Source: Burkholderiales bacterium (GTDB lineage Bacteria; Pseudomonadota; Gammaproteobacteria; Burkholderiales; Casimicrobiaceae). Taken from it: a DNA stretch of 64,000 nt. The notes beneath the pieces are model-generated. The model saw only the letters and a list, made by a program, of their open reading frames with translations. It was not told where the DNA came from and did no database searches. Shown here piece after piece: positions 28,717 to 37,914 of the stretch. The DNA is taken from positions 303,004 through 367,003 of the forward strand of contig JADZDD010000013.1 of the NCBI GenBank assembly GCA_020851235.1, read 5' to 3'. The translations under genes were made by a program, and so were the position numbers. Every line of letters starts with the position of its first letter. Within the stretch, counting starts at the first letter, position 1.

Positions 28717-29868
28717 TCAATCGGCCAGCAGGTGACGGGCAACGATCATGCGCTGAATCTGATTGGTGCCTTCATAGATCTGCGTGATTTTCGCATCGCG
28801 ATAGAGACGCTCGACGGTGATGCCGCGAATATAGCCGCTGCCGCCGTGAACCTGGACCGCGTTCTGAGTGTGGGCGACGGCGGCATCGCTGGCGAAGCAC
28901 TTCGCGATCGACGATTCGAGCGTCGCCTTCTCGCCTCGATCCAGGCGCGCCGCCGCGGCGTGCACGAGCAAGCGCGCGGCAGCGGTGTCCTTCGCCATGT
29001 CGGCGAGCATCCACTGGATGGCCTGGAACTCGGCGATCGCCTTGCCGAACTGCCGTCGGGTCTTCGCATAGGCCACGCTCTCCTCGAGAGCATTCTGCAG
29101 GATGCCCACGGCGAGCGCCGCGATGCCCACCCGTCCCTTCTCCAGCACGCTCATCATCATGTGGAAGCCGCGACCGGCCGGACCGAGAAGCGCTTCGGAT
29201 GGCAGCCGCACGTCGTCGAAGAAGAGGGCCCCGACCTGCGAAGCCCGCTGACCCATCTTGTGCTCTTTCTTGCCGCGCTGGCAGCCGCGACTATCGAGGT
29301 CGACGATGAACACGCTCATGCCACGATGTCCCGCCTGCGGATCGGTTCGGGCCAGCACCAGCGCGTAGTCGGCCACCGGCGCGTTGTGGATCCAGAGCTT
29401 CTGGCCGGAGAGGCGCCATCCGCTTCCATCCTGCACGGCGGTCGTCTTGAGGCTGGCGAGATCGGAGCCCGACTCGGCCTCGGTCAAGGCGTAGGCGCAG
29501 CGTTTCTCCGTGCGAATGGTCGCCGTGAGATAGTGGGCGATCTGCTCGGGAGTGCCGTAGGTCGTGAGGAGCGTGCCGATCAGCTCGATGAGGCCACACT
29601 GGTCCGCGACCGAGGCGTAGCCACGCGCGAGCTCTTCCATGATCGCTGCGTACGTCCGCACGTCGGCTCCGAGACCGCCACTGCCTTCCGGGACGGTGAC
29701 CCCGAACAGACCGAGCTCGCTGCATTCCCGATACAGCTCGGCCGGGAACGCCTCCCGCTCGTCGAGATCGGCGGCGTGCGGTCTGATCCGCTCGTCCGCA
29801 AAGCGACGGGTGACCTTGCGGATCGAGGCGATGCGCTCATCGTGATCGGTTGCGACGTCCATATCCAT
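28717..29868 (-). CDS. Acyl-CoA dehydrogenase
   Basis: 383 residues. Segments include VTVPEGSGGLGADVRTYA, the FAD-contact stretch YALTEAESGSDLASL, KLWIHNAPVADYALVLAR, and the C-terminal IYEGTNQIQR with the catalytic glutamate. It introduces a trans-2 double bond in an acyl-CoA, passing electrons to ETF. In this operon it would act after the CoA-transferase and before the enoyl-CoA hydratase. The start ATG at 29868 is the first of two close Met codons; a more upstream start at 29895 is possible. Confidence 0.93.
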   Translation of the reverse strand: MDMDVATDHDERIASIRKVTRRFADERIRPHAADLDEREAFPAELYRECSELGLFGVTVPEGSGGLGADVRTYAAIMEELARGYASVADQCGLIELIGTLLTTYGTPEQIAHYLTATIRTEKRCAYALTEAESGSDLASLKTTAVQDGSGWRLSGQKLWIHNAPVADYALVLARTDPQAGHRGMSVFIVDLDSRGCQRGKKEHKMGQRASQVGALFFDDVRLPSEALLGPAGRGFHMMMSVLEKGRVGIAALAVGILQNALEESVAYAKTRRQFGKAIAEFQAIQWMLADMAKDTAAARLLVHAAAARLDRGEKATLESSIAKCFASDAAVAHTQNAVQVHGGSGYIRGITVERLYRDAKITQIYEGTNQIQRMIVARHLLAD

Positions 29869-29933
29869 CCTCGTTCTCCGAGCGCCAGTATGCATTTCCC
29901 GTTGCGACGGGTGGCGGACCTGTGCGCGCTCCT

Positions 29934-30698
29934 TCAGAGTCGGTGAATGTGCAGACCACCGTCGACGTGCACTGCCTCTCCGGTGACGAACGGGAGTTCC
30001 CCCGCTGCGAGTGCGCCCACCACGCGCCCGACGTCCTGCGCTTCACCCCACCGACTCAGCGGGGTGAGGCCAGCGGCAATGAGCCGGTCGTATTTCTCGC
30101 TCGCGACACGGGTCATCTGCGTCCTGACGATTCCCGGGCGCACCTCGTACGCGGCGATGCCGGCTTCGCCCAGTCGCATCGCCAGTATCCTGACCATCAT
30201 CGACAGCGCGGCTTTCGAGAAGCAGTACTCCGCGCGGTCCGGCGACACCATGACCGCGTTGGCCGAAGAGATCGTGACGATTGCTCGATGATGCTCCGGT
30301 GGTGGATCGGCCAGCATGCGTCGGGCCGCGCGCTGCGACAGGAAGAACGTGCCGCGCAGGTTGATTCCCAGGACCCGGTCGAAGCTCTCGGGCGAAACGT
30401 CGAGCACATCGCCGCGATTCGCCACCGACACCCCGGCGTTGTTCACCAGGACGTCGAGCCGGCCGCCCAGCGCGTAGGCGGCATCGACGAGACGCTCGTG
30501 CTGCGCGAGGTCGGCGATATCCCCCACCGCGAACGCCACGCGCGCACCCCGCTTCGCGGCCTCGTCGCGAGTGATCTGCGTGTCCTCGACCTCGGCGAGA
30601 TCCGCGAATGCGACGTCGAAGCCACGCTGTGCGAGCGCCAGCACGATGCCGCGCCCTATGCCGCGGTTGCCGCCGGTAACGAGCGCAATGGGCTTCAT
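29934..30698 (-). CDS. SDR family oxidoreductase, FabG-like 3-oxoacyl reductase / hydroxyacyl dehydrogenase
   Basis: 254 residues with a good AGGAG ribosome site. The NAD(P) motif is TGGNRGIGRG at residues 8-17, NNAGVSV follows, and the catalytic Ser-Tyr-Lys set is ISSANAV and YCFSK. The acidic residue after strand 2 (AFADLAE) suggests NAD preference, an inference. In the operon it could oxidise a hydroxyacyl-CoA or a cyclic alcohol. It starts 14 bp after the DUF993 gene and leads into the acyl-CoA dehydrogenase 65 bp later. Confidence 0.9.
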   Translation of the reverse strand: MKPIALVTGGNRGIGRGIVLALAQRGFDVAFADLAEVEDTQITRDEAAKRGARVAFAVGDIADLAQHERLVDAAYALGGRLDVLVNNAGVSVANRGDVLDVSPESFDRVLGINLRGTFFLSQRAARRMLADPPPEHHRAIVTISSANAVMVSPDRAEYCFSKAALSMMVRILAMRLGEAGIAAYEVRPGIVRTQMTRVASEKYDRLIAAGLTPLSRWGEAQDVGRVVGALAAGELPFVTGEAVHVDGGLHIHRL

Positions 30699-30712
30699 CG
30701 AGAGGCTCCTGC

Positions 30713-31879
30713 CTATGTCGCCTGTACGCCGTACACGGTGAGCAACGCGCGCATCCGCTGCGCGGCGAGTTGCGGATCGACGATGAGCCCTGCCCGATCG
30801 GCAAGGACCAGGAGTTCGCACAGGTGCGCGATGGAACGTGCACTCTGCGCACCACCGAGCATGGTGAAGTGATTCTGGTGTCCGTTCAGATAGGCGAGGA
30901 AGACGATCCCCGTCTTGTAGAACTGTGTCGGCGCGCGGAACAGATGACGCGAAAGCGCCACCGTCGGCTCCAGGATGCGCTCGAACGCTGCGCGATCTCC
31001 GCGCCCGAGCGCTGCCAGGGCGGCCGCGGCGGCAGGGGCGATCGCGTCGAAGATGCCAAGCAAAGCGTGGCTGTATCCGTGCTCGTCGCCAGCGATCAAC
31101 TCGGCGTAGTTGAAGTCGTCGCCCGTGAACATCTTGACGCTGGCCGGGAGCCGCCGCCGCAAGGCGATCTCCTTGTCCGCGTCGAGCAGCGAGATCTTGA
31201 TGCCATCCACCTTCTCGGCGCGACGCTCGATGATCGCCACGACGGTCTCCAGGGCCTCTTCGAACGTGGCACAACCCCAGTAACCTGCCAGCGCGGGATC
31301 GAACATGTCGCCCAGCCAATGCAAGATCACGGGTTGTGCGGCCTGACGCAGGAGGTCGTCGTAGACGCGGGCGTAGTCGTCCGGCGACCTCGCGACGCGC
31401 GCCAGCGCGCGACTGGCCATCAGGATCACCCGGCCCCCTGCACCCTCGATCGCCGAGCACTGTTCCTCGTACGCAGCGAGGACCTCGTCGACGCCGCGCG
31501 CCATCGCCGGATCGAGCTGGTCGGTTCCGGCACCGCTCGCGAGCCGCGCGCCGGGGACAGTGCGCGCTTCGGCAATCGAGCGGCGGATGAGCTCGAACGC
31601 CTGCGGCCAGTCGAGGCCCATGCCGCGCTGCGCCGTATCCATGGCCTCGGCCACCGCGAAGCCCAGGCCCCACAGGTGACGTCGATAGGCGAGCGTCGCG
31701 TCCCAATCGATGCGGGAGGCGATCCAGGGATCGTGATCCACGCGCGGATCGACCACCACGTGCGCGGCGGCATACGCCACGCGGTTGAAGCCGCCGGACG
31801 CGCGTGCGGGATGGGGTATCACTCCCGAGAGCCGGTACGTTTCGATCCGGCCGTGCCTGAGGAGGGCGAGTTCGTTCAT
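30713..31879 (-). CDS. DUF993 family protein, dihydrodipicolinate synthase-like
   Basis: 388 residues. This family is annotated as related to dihydrodipicolinate synthase, a class I aldolase TIM barrel; the segment VDGIKISLLD carries a candidate Schiff-base lysine, and GDDFNYAELIAGDEHGYSHALLG is characteristic. Members are poorly characterised and usually lie near sugar or cyclitol catabolic genes. Here a retro-aldol or hydratase-type cleavage of the carbon skeleton is the natural guess. Its ATG overlaps the stop of the shikimate dehydrogenase-like gene as ATGA. Confidence 0.8.
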   Translation of the reverse strand: MNELALLRHGRIETYRLSGVIPHPARASGGFNRVAYAAAHVVVDPRVDHDPWIASRIDWDATLAYRRHLWGLGFAVAEAMDTAQRGMGLDWPQAFELIRRSIAEARTVPGARLASGAGTDQLDPAMARGVDEVLAAYEEQCSAIEGAGGRVILMASRALARVARSPDDYARVYDDLLRQAAQPVILHWLGDMFDPALAGYWGCATFEEALETVVAIIERRAEKVDGIKISLLDADKEIALRRRLPASVKMFTGDDFNYAELIAGDEHGYSHALLGIFDAIAPAAAAALAALGRGDRAAFERILEPTVALSRHLFRAPTQFYKTGIVFLAYLNGHQNHFTMLGGAQSARSIAHLCELLVLADRAGLIVDPQLAAQRMRALLTVYGVQAT

Positions 31880-32679
31880 CGGGCGTCCAGGTCGAATCCG
31901 AAGAAGCGTGCCACGCCGATGGCTTGCCCATGATGCATGTGCTGCCCGCCGTGGGTGCGGTGGCCGGTGAGGGCCGCCCGTTCCAGCAGCGGCGTACTCT
32001 TGGTGATGATGTCGACGACCAGCGTCGATCGATCGAGCAGCGCGGGATCGAACGGCAGCGGATCGTCTTCCTTCATTCCCAGCGGCGTCGCATTGATCGC
32101 CACGTCGACGTGAGCGTTATCCTCAATGGCGCCGGACGCGAGCACGACGTCGGGAAACGCAACCGTAAGGCGTGACAGGATGCGATCCCGCTTCTCGGCG
32201 TCGGTGTCCTGGACGACCAGCCTCGCCACCCCCGCTTCCGCCAGCGCGACGGCGATGGCCGCGCCCGCACCGCCGACGCCGAGCAGAAACACGCCCTTGC
32301 CGGCAACCTCGTGTCCTCGCATCCGCAGGCCTTCCACACAGCCGTGGCCATCGAACGTGTCCCCCTGCCAGCGGCCGTCCGGTTCGCGGCGAGCCGCATT
32401 GATCGAGCCGATCAGCGTGGCGGTGCGACCGAGGCGATCGACCAGTGTCGCGGCGGGCGTCTTGTGCGGCATGGTGATCACCACGCCCTCGAGATTGCGC
32501 ATCGCCTTCAACCCCGTCCAGACAGCCCGCAGATCGGCGGTGCCGACGTGCAGCGGCACCATCACTGCATTGACGTCCTGGCGCATGAACATTGCGTTGA
32601 ATACCTCCGGGCTGCGCACGGCGCCGATCGGATCGCCGATGATCCCGAACAGACGTGTCGAACCGTCGATCCTTTCCAT
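31876..32679 (-). CDS. Shikimate dehydrogenase-like oxidoreductase (AroE family)
   Basis: 267 residues. Family marks are FGIIGDPIGAVRSP, the catalytic lysine in TMPHKTPA, SINAARRE and the nucleotide loop LGVGGAGAAIA. The usual NTDG of AroE is DTFDG here, keeping the catalytic aspartate but changing the Asn-Thr before it, which suggests a substrate variant such as quinate or another hydroxylated ring acid. Being inside a catabolic operon it is unlikely to be the biosynthetic AroE. The start may instead be GTG at 32685, which has better spacing to a GAGGA site. Confidence 0.85.
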   Translation of the reverse strand: MERIDGSTRLFGIIGDPIGAVRSPEVFNAMFMRQDVNAVMVPLHVGTADLRAVWTGLKAMRNLEGVVITMPHKTPAATLVDRLGRTATLIGSINAARREPDGRWQGDTFDGHGCVEGLRMRGHEVAGKGVFLLGVGGAGAAIAVALAEAGVARLVVQDTDAEKRDRILSRLTVAFPDVVLASGAIEDNAHVDVAINATPLGMKEDDPLPFDPALLDRSTLVVDIITKSTPLLERAALTGHRTHGGQHMHHGQAIGVARFFGFDLDAR

Positions 32680-32704
32680 GTTCACGGGCTGTCCTCGTGG
32701 CACG

Positions 32705-33463
32705 TCAGGCGCTTCGATCGAGAAACTTGCCGATGCGCTGATGCGCCTCGGGTGTATCGAGGACGAGTGCGGCGAGCAGGCGTTCGATGCGCAACGACTG
32801 GCGCAAGGGCCCTTCCGTCGCCTCGAACAGCACCTCGCGAGCGAAAGCAACGGCCTGAGGGCTGCGCGCCGCGATCGCCTGCGCCATCTCGATCGCCGTG
32901 TCCACCACCGTATCGGACGCGACCACCCGCGCGGCGATTCCGTACTCGTGTGCCTCGCGGCCGGACAACGTGCGCCCGGTCAGGATGAGATCGGTGGCGA
33001 TGGCGCGCCCGCACAGCGCAGCCAGCCGCTGGGTACCGCCCTGCCCGGCGATAACACCGATTCCGGTCTCGGGCAGTGCAAAGCGCGCATCCTCTGCCGC
33101 GACGATCAGGTCGCAGTACAGTGCGAGTTCGAAGCCACCGCCGACCGCGTGACCGCGCACGGCGGCGATGATCGGCTTCGGGGCCCGGCGAATCGTGTCG
33201 AGATCGTCGAGCCATCCGGCGAGCACGGCGTCGATGGCGCGTAGGCGCGAAACCTCCGTCAAGTCGGCGCCGACGCAAAAATGGGTCGCCGTGCCGGTCA
33301 GGACCAGGCATCCCACCGACGGATCGGCCGCCGCGGTACGGATCGCCTGCAGCAGGGCGCTGCCGAGCGCCGCCGACATCGGATTGCCGCGACGGGGGAT
33401 GCCCGTCATGGTGAGGACACGAACCGCCCCGGAGTCGGTCGCGGAAACGAGGGGCGAGGTCAC
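32705..33463 (-). CDS. Enoyl-CoA hydratase/isomerase family protein
   Basis: 252 residues from a GTG that overlaps the CoA-transferase stop as GTGA. The crotonase fold shows the oxyanion stretch GADLTEV, GGGFELALYCD and LPETGIGVIAGQGGTQRL. Both glutamates used by true enoyl-CoA hydratases (in GGGFE and LPE) are present, so hydration of a trans-2-enoyl-CoA is likely. It would act on the product of the acyl-CoA dehydrogenase in the same operon. Confidence 0.92.
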   Translation of the reverse strand: MTSPLVSATDSGAVRVLTMTGIPRRGNPMSAALGSALLQAIRTAAADPSVGCLVLTGTATHFCVGADLTEVSRLRAIDAVLAGWLDDLDTIRRAPKPIIAAVRGHAVGGGFELALYCDLIVAAEDARFALPETGIGVIAGQGGTQRLAALCGRAIATDLILTGRTLSGREAHEYGIAARVVASDTVVDTAIEMAQAIAARSPQAVAFAREVLFEATEGPLRQSLRIERLLAALVLDTPEAHQRIGKFLDRSA

Positions 33464-34989
33464 TGGACCACCCCCGCAGGGTAGCGCTGCACGTTGCGCA
33501 CGATCGGCGCGAACTCCATCCGCTCGAGGACGTCGCGCTGCACGTCGACGCCGGGGGCGACCTCGATCAGCTCGATCCCTTCATCGGTGAGCGTGAAGGT
33601 CGCGCGCTCGGTCACGTAGAGCACGCGCTGCCCGCGTCGCCTTGCCTCGCTCCCGCTGAAGGTCACCTGCGCGACGCTGCGCACGAGCTTGGGGATGCGC
33701 CCGCTGCGATGAATCCGCAGTACGCCGTCGGCGACATCGATCTCGGCGCCTTTGGCGTCGAAAGTCCCACAGAACACGACGCCGCTTGCGTTCTGCGTGA
33801 TGTCGATGAATCCGCCCGGTCCGTTCACGTTGCCGTTGAGGCTCGATACGTTGACGTTGCCCGCCGCATCCATCTCGGCCATGCCCAGGAACGCCATGTC
33901 GAGGCCGCCGCCGCTGTAGAAGTCGAACTGCGAGGTCGAGTCGATGATCGCATCGGGATGGTGTGCCATGCCGAACAGGTCGTCGTCGAGCATGTCGCCG
34001 CCATGGATTCCCTGTTCGATCGTCATCCAGTACTTCTGGCGCTCGCCTCGCTCGGCGATCATGGTGGCGACCTGCGCCGACACCCCGTAGCCAAAGTTGA
34101 GCGTGGCCCCGGGCTCGAGTTCCAGCGCCGCGCGCCGGGCGATGATGCGCTTCACCGGGTCGGTCCCTGCCGGCACCCTGGGACTGATCCCGCCGTGGCC
34201 CACGAGCGACGCATCGAACGCGGCCCGATACGTCTGCGCCTGGTCCGGCACGACGACCACGGCGTCGACGAGCACGCCCGGGATCGCGATGCTCCGGGGC
34301 GCAAGCGCGCCATGGTCGACCCGTTCGCGCACCTGCGCGATGACGATGCCGCCGCTGTTGTGTGCGGCGAGTGCCACGGCGTAGGCGTCGAGACTGGCGG
34401 GCTCGTCGGCCAGGGATATGTTTCCCGCCGAATCGGCATAGGTGCCGCGCACGATGCCGACGTCGATGCGCATCGGCTTGTAGCGCAGGTACTCGCGGCC
34501 GTCCAGCGTGACGAGCTCGACGATGTCCTCGCGCGCCGCCGCATTCATGCGGCCACCCTGCAGGCGGGGATCGACGAAGGTGCCGAGACCCACGTGCGTG
34601 ATGAGTCCCGGGCGTCGGGCACCGATCTCGCGGAGCAGGTGCGAGATCGCGCCGCTCGGCAGCGCGTACGCCTCCACGCGATTCTCGCGGGCGAGTGCCT
34701 GCATGCGCGGCGACCACGTCCAGTGGCCGCCGATCACCCGGCGCACCATTCCGTCGTGCGCAAAGCGGTTGGTACCCCGGCGATCACGATCTCCCAGCCC
34801 GAGCGCGTGGATCAGCGTCAGGCCGGCGGGTTCTCCCGTCTTCAGGAAGCGGCCCTCGATGGCCTCGAAGACGGCATCGGGCTCGACCAGTCCACCGCCG
34901 GAGCCGGTGACCGCCACATTGGCGCCAGTCTTCACGAGATCGGCTGCCGCGGCGACCGACACGAACTTCTCTTGCATACGACTCACCAT
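33460..34989 (-). CDS. Acyl-CoA:carboxylate CoA-transferase, family I (fused alpha-beta)
   Basis: 509 residues with both halves of a family I CoA-transferase in one chain. The N-terminal half has VAVTGSGGGLVEP; the C-terminal half has the catalytic glutamate in TIEQGIHGG and the segment GPGGFIDITQNA. It moves CoA from acetyl-CoA or a similar donor onto the imported acid, so it is the likely activating step of this pathway. Its start region overlaps the DctM stop; candidate starts are ATG 34989, GTG 34986 and ATG 34977, and I prefer the first. Confidence 0.92.
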   Translation of the reverse strand: MVSRMQEKFVSVAAAADLVKTGANVAVTGSGGGLVEPDAVFEAIEGRFLKTGEPAGLTLIHALGLGDRDRRGTNRFAHDGMVRRVIGGHWTWSPRMQALARENRVEAYALPSGAISHLLREIGARRPGLITHVGLGTFVDPRLQGGRMNAAAREDIVELVTLDGREYLRYKPMRIDVGIVRGTYADSAGNISLADEPASLDAYAVALAAHNSGGIVIAQVRERVDHGALAPRSIAIPGVLVDAVVVVPDQAQTYRAAFDASLVGHGGISPRVPAGTDPVKRIIARRAALELEPGATLNFGYGVSAQVATMIAERGERQKYWMTIEQGIHGGDMLDDDLFGMAHHPDAIIDSTSQFDFYSGGGLDMAFLGMAEMDAAGNVNVSSLNGNVNGPGGFIDITQNASGVVFCGTFDAKGAEIDVADGVLRIHRSGRIPKLVRSVAQVTFSGSEARRRGQRVLYVTERATFTLTDEGIELIEVAPGVDVQRDVLERMEFAPIVRNVQRYPAGVVQ

Positions 34990-36254
34990 GCCAACGAGTT
35001 GGGAACCAGGGTGACGATTCCCGGAACGAAGACCATCAAGGCCACGCCGAGGAGCAGCGCGCAGAAGAACGGCAGCGTGGCCCAGAAGATGCGCTCCATC
35101 GGGAGCCTCGACACGGTGGCGACCCCGTACAGGGCGACGCCGACCGGCGGCGTGATGAGACCGATCACGCACATGATGCAGAAGAGCACCCCGAAGTGGA
35201 CCGGATCGAGACCCACCGCCTGCACGAGCGGCATCATGACCGGGGTGACCATCAGGATGATCGGCGTCGCATCCATGAACATGCCAAGCACCAGCACGAC
35301 GCCAAGCAGCACGAAGGTGACGGCCCACGGGACGGACACGACGCCGCTGACCGTATCCATGAACAGGAGCGGCAGCTGCTCCCGCGTGAAGACCCAACCG
35401 TCGAGGCCCGAGATTCCTACCACGAGCATCAGCACACCGACGGTGGTGCCTGCGGTCACGAACTCCCGGTACAGGGCCTTCCACGTGGCGGTCCGGTACC
35501 AGACGCCGAGCATGAGCACATAGATGACGGCGATGGTGGCGGCTTCGGTGGGTGTGAAGAAGCCACCGAAGATCCCGCCGATGATCAGCACGGGCGTCAG
35601 CAGAACCAGAAAGGCGTTCCGAAACGTCGTCCAGAGGCGGCGCCACGAGAAGCTGTCACCACGTGGATAGTTGCGCCGGGTTGCGATCACCGAGACCGCG
35701 AACATGAGGAGGGTGGCGAACATCAGGCCCGGCACGATGCCGCCGATGAAGAGCTTGCCGATCGAAACGTTGGCGGTCGCCCCGTAGATGATCATGATGA
35801 TCGACGGTGGAATGATCGGCGCCATCGTCGAGGCGGCGAGGGTGATCGCCGCTGCGAACTCGGGATCGTAGCCGCGCTCGCGCGCCGCCTTGACGGTAAT
35901 GGTGCCCACGCCGACGGCGTCCGCCGCCGCCGACCCCGACATCGCCGAGAAGATCACGCTGGCGGTCACGACCACATGACCCAGTCCACCGCGCACGCGT
36001 CCGACGATGGCGAGCGCAAAGTCGAAGATCTTCTCGGTGACCCCGAGGAGATTCATCAGCCGCCCGGCGAGCAGGAACATCGGCACGGCGAGGAGCACCG
36101 AGTTGTTCAGCGTGCCGAACATGCGCTGCGTCACGATGCCGAGCGGTACTCCCATCATGACGAGCCAGACGATCGCCGGCAATCCGAGCGCGACCGCGAC
36201 GGGGGCCCGGAAGAGCATGAGGGCCACCATCAGGATGAGAAACACGGTGATCAT
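34983..36254 (-). CDS. dctM: TRAP transporter large permease (DctM)
   Basis: 423 residues with about 12 membrane segments, the length of a separate DctM. Typical segments are NNSVLLAVPMFLLAGRLMN, SGSAAADAVGVG and ITPPVGVALYGVA. It is the sodium-driven channel subunit for uptake of an organic acid. Its ATG overlaps the dctQ stop as ATGA, and its end overlaps the CoA-transferase start, which ties transport to activation of the substrate. Confidence 0.95.
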   Translation of the reverse strand: MITVFLILMVALMLFRAPVAVALGLPAIVWLVMMGVPLGIVTQRMFGTLNNSVLLAVPMFLLAGRLMNLLGVTEKIFDFALAIVGRVRGGLGHVVVTASVIFSAMSGSAAADAVGVGTITVKAARERGYDPEFAAAITLAASTMAPIIPPSIIMIIYGATANVSIGKLFIGGIVPGLMFATLLMFAVSVIATRRNYPRGDSFSWRRLWTTFRNAFLVLLTPVLIIGGIFGGFFTPTEAATIAVIYVLMLGVWYRTATWKALYREFVTAGTTVGVLMLVVGISGLDGWVFTREQLPLLFMDTVSGVVSVPWAVTFVLLGVVLVLGMFMDATPIILMVTPVMMPLVQAVGLDPVHFGVLFCIMCVIGLITPPVGVALYGVATVSRLPMERIFWATLPFFCALLLGVALMVFVPGIVTLVPNSLAW

Positions 36255-36751
36255 TCGGCAACCCCTTCGCCCGCCGCGCGGGCTTCCAGGGGGCGAATCC
36301 AGGCGAGCCCGAAGTGGAAGGCCATCAGGAGGCAGCCGATGGGGATCGCCGTGTAGGCCCAGGCGATCGAGATCCCGAGCGTGGGAAGCTCCTGGCCGGC
36401 ACCTTCGATGGCCGCCTGGGCGGCCATCACGGCGAGCGCGCAGAAGAACGCCACGACGATCACGTCGATCGTGCGCGCCACCATCCGCTTGCCCGGAAAG
36501 GCGACGCGCTCCATGAACAGCTCGACGACGAAGTGCTCCGCTCGACGGGCGCCGACCGCGGCGCCGAAGAACACGAGCCAGATCTGACCAACGCGAGCGA
36601 GTTCCTCGGTCCAGGCAAGCGGGAACTCGAGAACGAAGCGCGACAGGACCTGCAGTCCAAGCGTCACCACGAGGAGCGCGAGGACTGCGAACACGACCGC
36701 CTCCTCCACGCGGACCACCGCGGCCTCCATCGCCAGCAAGTTGTTCTTCAT
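36251..36751 (-). CDS. dctQ: TRAP transporter small permease (DctQ)
   Basis: 166 residues with four membrane segments and the DctQ signature around SRFVLEFPLAWTEELAR, where the conserved W-x-E-E motif lies. It forms the membrane complex with DctM. It is 22 bp downstream of dctP. The start ATG at 36751 gives a short cytoplasmic N-terminus before the first helix. Confidence 0.92.
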   Translation of the reverse strand: MKNNLLAMEAAVVRVEEAVVFAVLALLVVTLGLQVLSRFVLEFPLAWTEELARVGQIWLVFFGAAVGARRAEHFVVELFMERVAFPGKRMVARTIDVIVVAFFCALAVMAAQAAIEGAGQELPTLGISIAWAYTAIPIGCLLMAFHFGLAWIRPLEARAAGEGVAE

Positions 36752-36773
36752 GTCGGGACCCCGCCCGCGTGGG

Positions 36774-37757
36774 TTAGCGTGCGTTGCGGATCGAGTCGAC
36801 GAGCTCGCGTCCGTACTTCGACGCGTACTTTTCCTGGACTGGCTTGACCATCGCCTCGAACGCGGCACGGTCGGGCTTGGTCACCGTGACCTTGCCGTTC
36901 GTGGTGAGCCACTTGATGTCGTCGTCGAAGTTGGTGGCGAAGAGCCTGCGCTGGTACTGCGTCATCTCCGCGAACACGGCGTCGAACTCCTTGCGCTGCT
37001 CGGGGCTCAGCTTGGCCAGCACTGCCCTGTTGGCAACCACGGGCTTGAAGAGGAAGAAGTGGCCAGTCAGCGACAGCTGGGGCGCCTGCTCGTAGAACTT
37101 CATGTTGCGATAGCCGGAGCTGTCGTTCTCGGCGGCATCCACGGTACCGGTCGCAAGCGCGGTGTAGAGCTCGCCATAGGGCATCGGCGTCGCCTTCGCG
37201 CCCAGCGCGTTGAAGGTGTCGACGTACACCGGGCTGCCGATCACCCGGATCTTCATGTCCTTGAGATCGGCAGGTGTGTGTACTGCCTTGTTGCGCGTGA
37301 AGACGTGCCGCATGCCCGCGCTCCACCAGCCGAGAACTTGCAGGCCCGACTGCTTTTCGATTTCGGCGGTGACCTTACGGCCGATCGGTCCGTCGGACAC
37401 GATCCAGGGATGCTTGTCGCCGTCGCGAAACAGGAACGGGATATCGAACACACCAACGGATGGGGCGAAGGCGCTGAGATTGGCGCTCGCCACGCAGGTC
37501 ATGGTGATGGCACCGATCTTGACCTGCTCGATGGCGTCCTTCTCGTCGCCGACCTGACCGCGAGGAAAGACCTTGAGGCGGACGCCGGTCTTGCCTGCGG
37601 CGAGCTTCTCTGCCATGACCTTGAAGGCTTCGTGACAGGGCTCGCCGGGGGGATTGACGTGTGCGGCGGTGAGTTCCACGGTTTGCGCGGAGACGGCGGT
37701 TGCGACGGCAAACGAAAGTGCTGCGAGCGCACTGCGCGACCAGAGGGAAAGCTTCAT
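36774..37757 (-). CDS. dctP: TRAP transporter substrate-binding protein (DctP)
   Basis: 327 residues with a signal peptide (MKLSLWSRSALAALSFAVA, cleavage near VSAQT) and a strong AGGAGG ribosome site. The DctP fold is clear: KIRVIGSPVYVDTFNALGA contains the arginine that binds the substrate carboxylate, followed by PMPYGELYTALATGTVDAAE. It captures the acid in the periplasm. It is the first gene of the unit and has the three operator-like palindromes upstream. The ligand cannot be deduced from sequence alone. Confidence 0.95.
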   Translation of the reverse strand: MKLSLWSRSALAALSFAVATAVSAQTVELTAAHVNPPGEPCHEAFKVMAEKLAAGKTGVRLKVFPRGQVGDEKDAIEQVKIGAITMTCVASANLSAFAPSVGVFDIPFLFRDGDKHPWIVSDGPIGRKVTAEIEKQSGLQVLGWWSAGMRHVFTRNKAVHTPADLKDMKIRVIGSPVYVDTFNALGAKATPMPYGELYTALATGTVDAAENDSSGYRNMKFYEQAPQLSLTGHFFLFKPVVANRAVLAKLSPEQRKEFDAVFAEMTQYQRRLFATNFDDDIKWLTTNGKVTVTKPDRAAFEAMVKPVQEKYASKYGRELVDSIRNAR

Positions 37758-37835
37758 GACAACCTCCTGTAAGGCGAATCGAAACGATGCAACCGGACCC
37801 GTCGGTGACGGACGAACAGGAATCAGCCCTGATGA

Positions 37836-37849
37836 TTGAACCGATTCGA
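37836..37849. promoter_or_regulatory. LacI-type operator copy 1 (proximal to dctP)
   Basis: TTGAACCGATTCGA matches the perfect palindrome TTGAATCGATTCAA at 12 of 14 positions. It lies about 80 bp before the dctP start and keeps the central CG typical of LacI-family sites. Confidence 0.65.
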
Positions 37850-37888
37850 TCGTTGATCCAAGAACACCCCGGGGACCCGGGGTTGGAA

Positions 37889-37902
37889 TCGAACCGATTC
37901 AA
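37889..37902. promoter_or_regulatory. LacI-type operator copy 2
   Basis: TCGAACCGATTCAA matches the perfect palindrome at 12 of 14 positions. Its centre is 53 bp from copy 1, about five helical turns, which would place both on the same DNA face. Confidence 0.7.
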
Positions 37903-37914
37903 TTCGGGTCGAAT

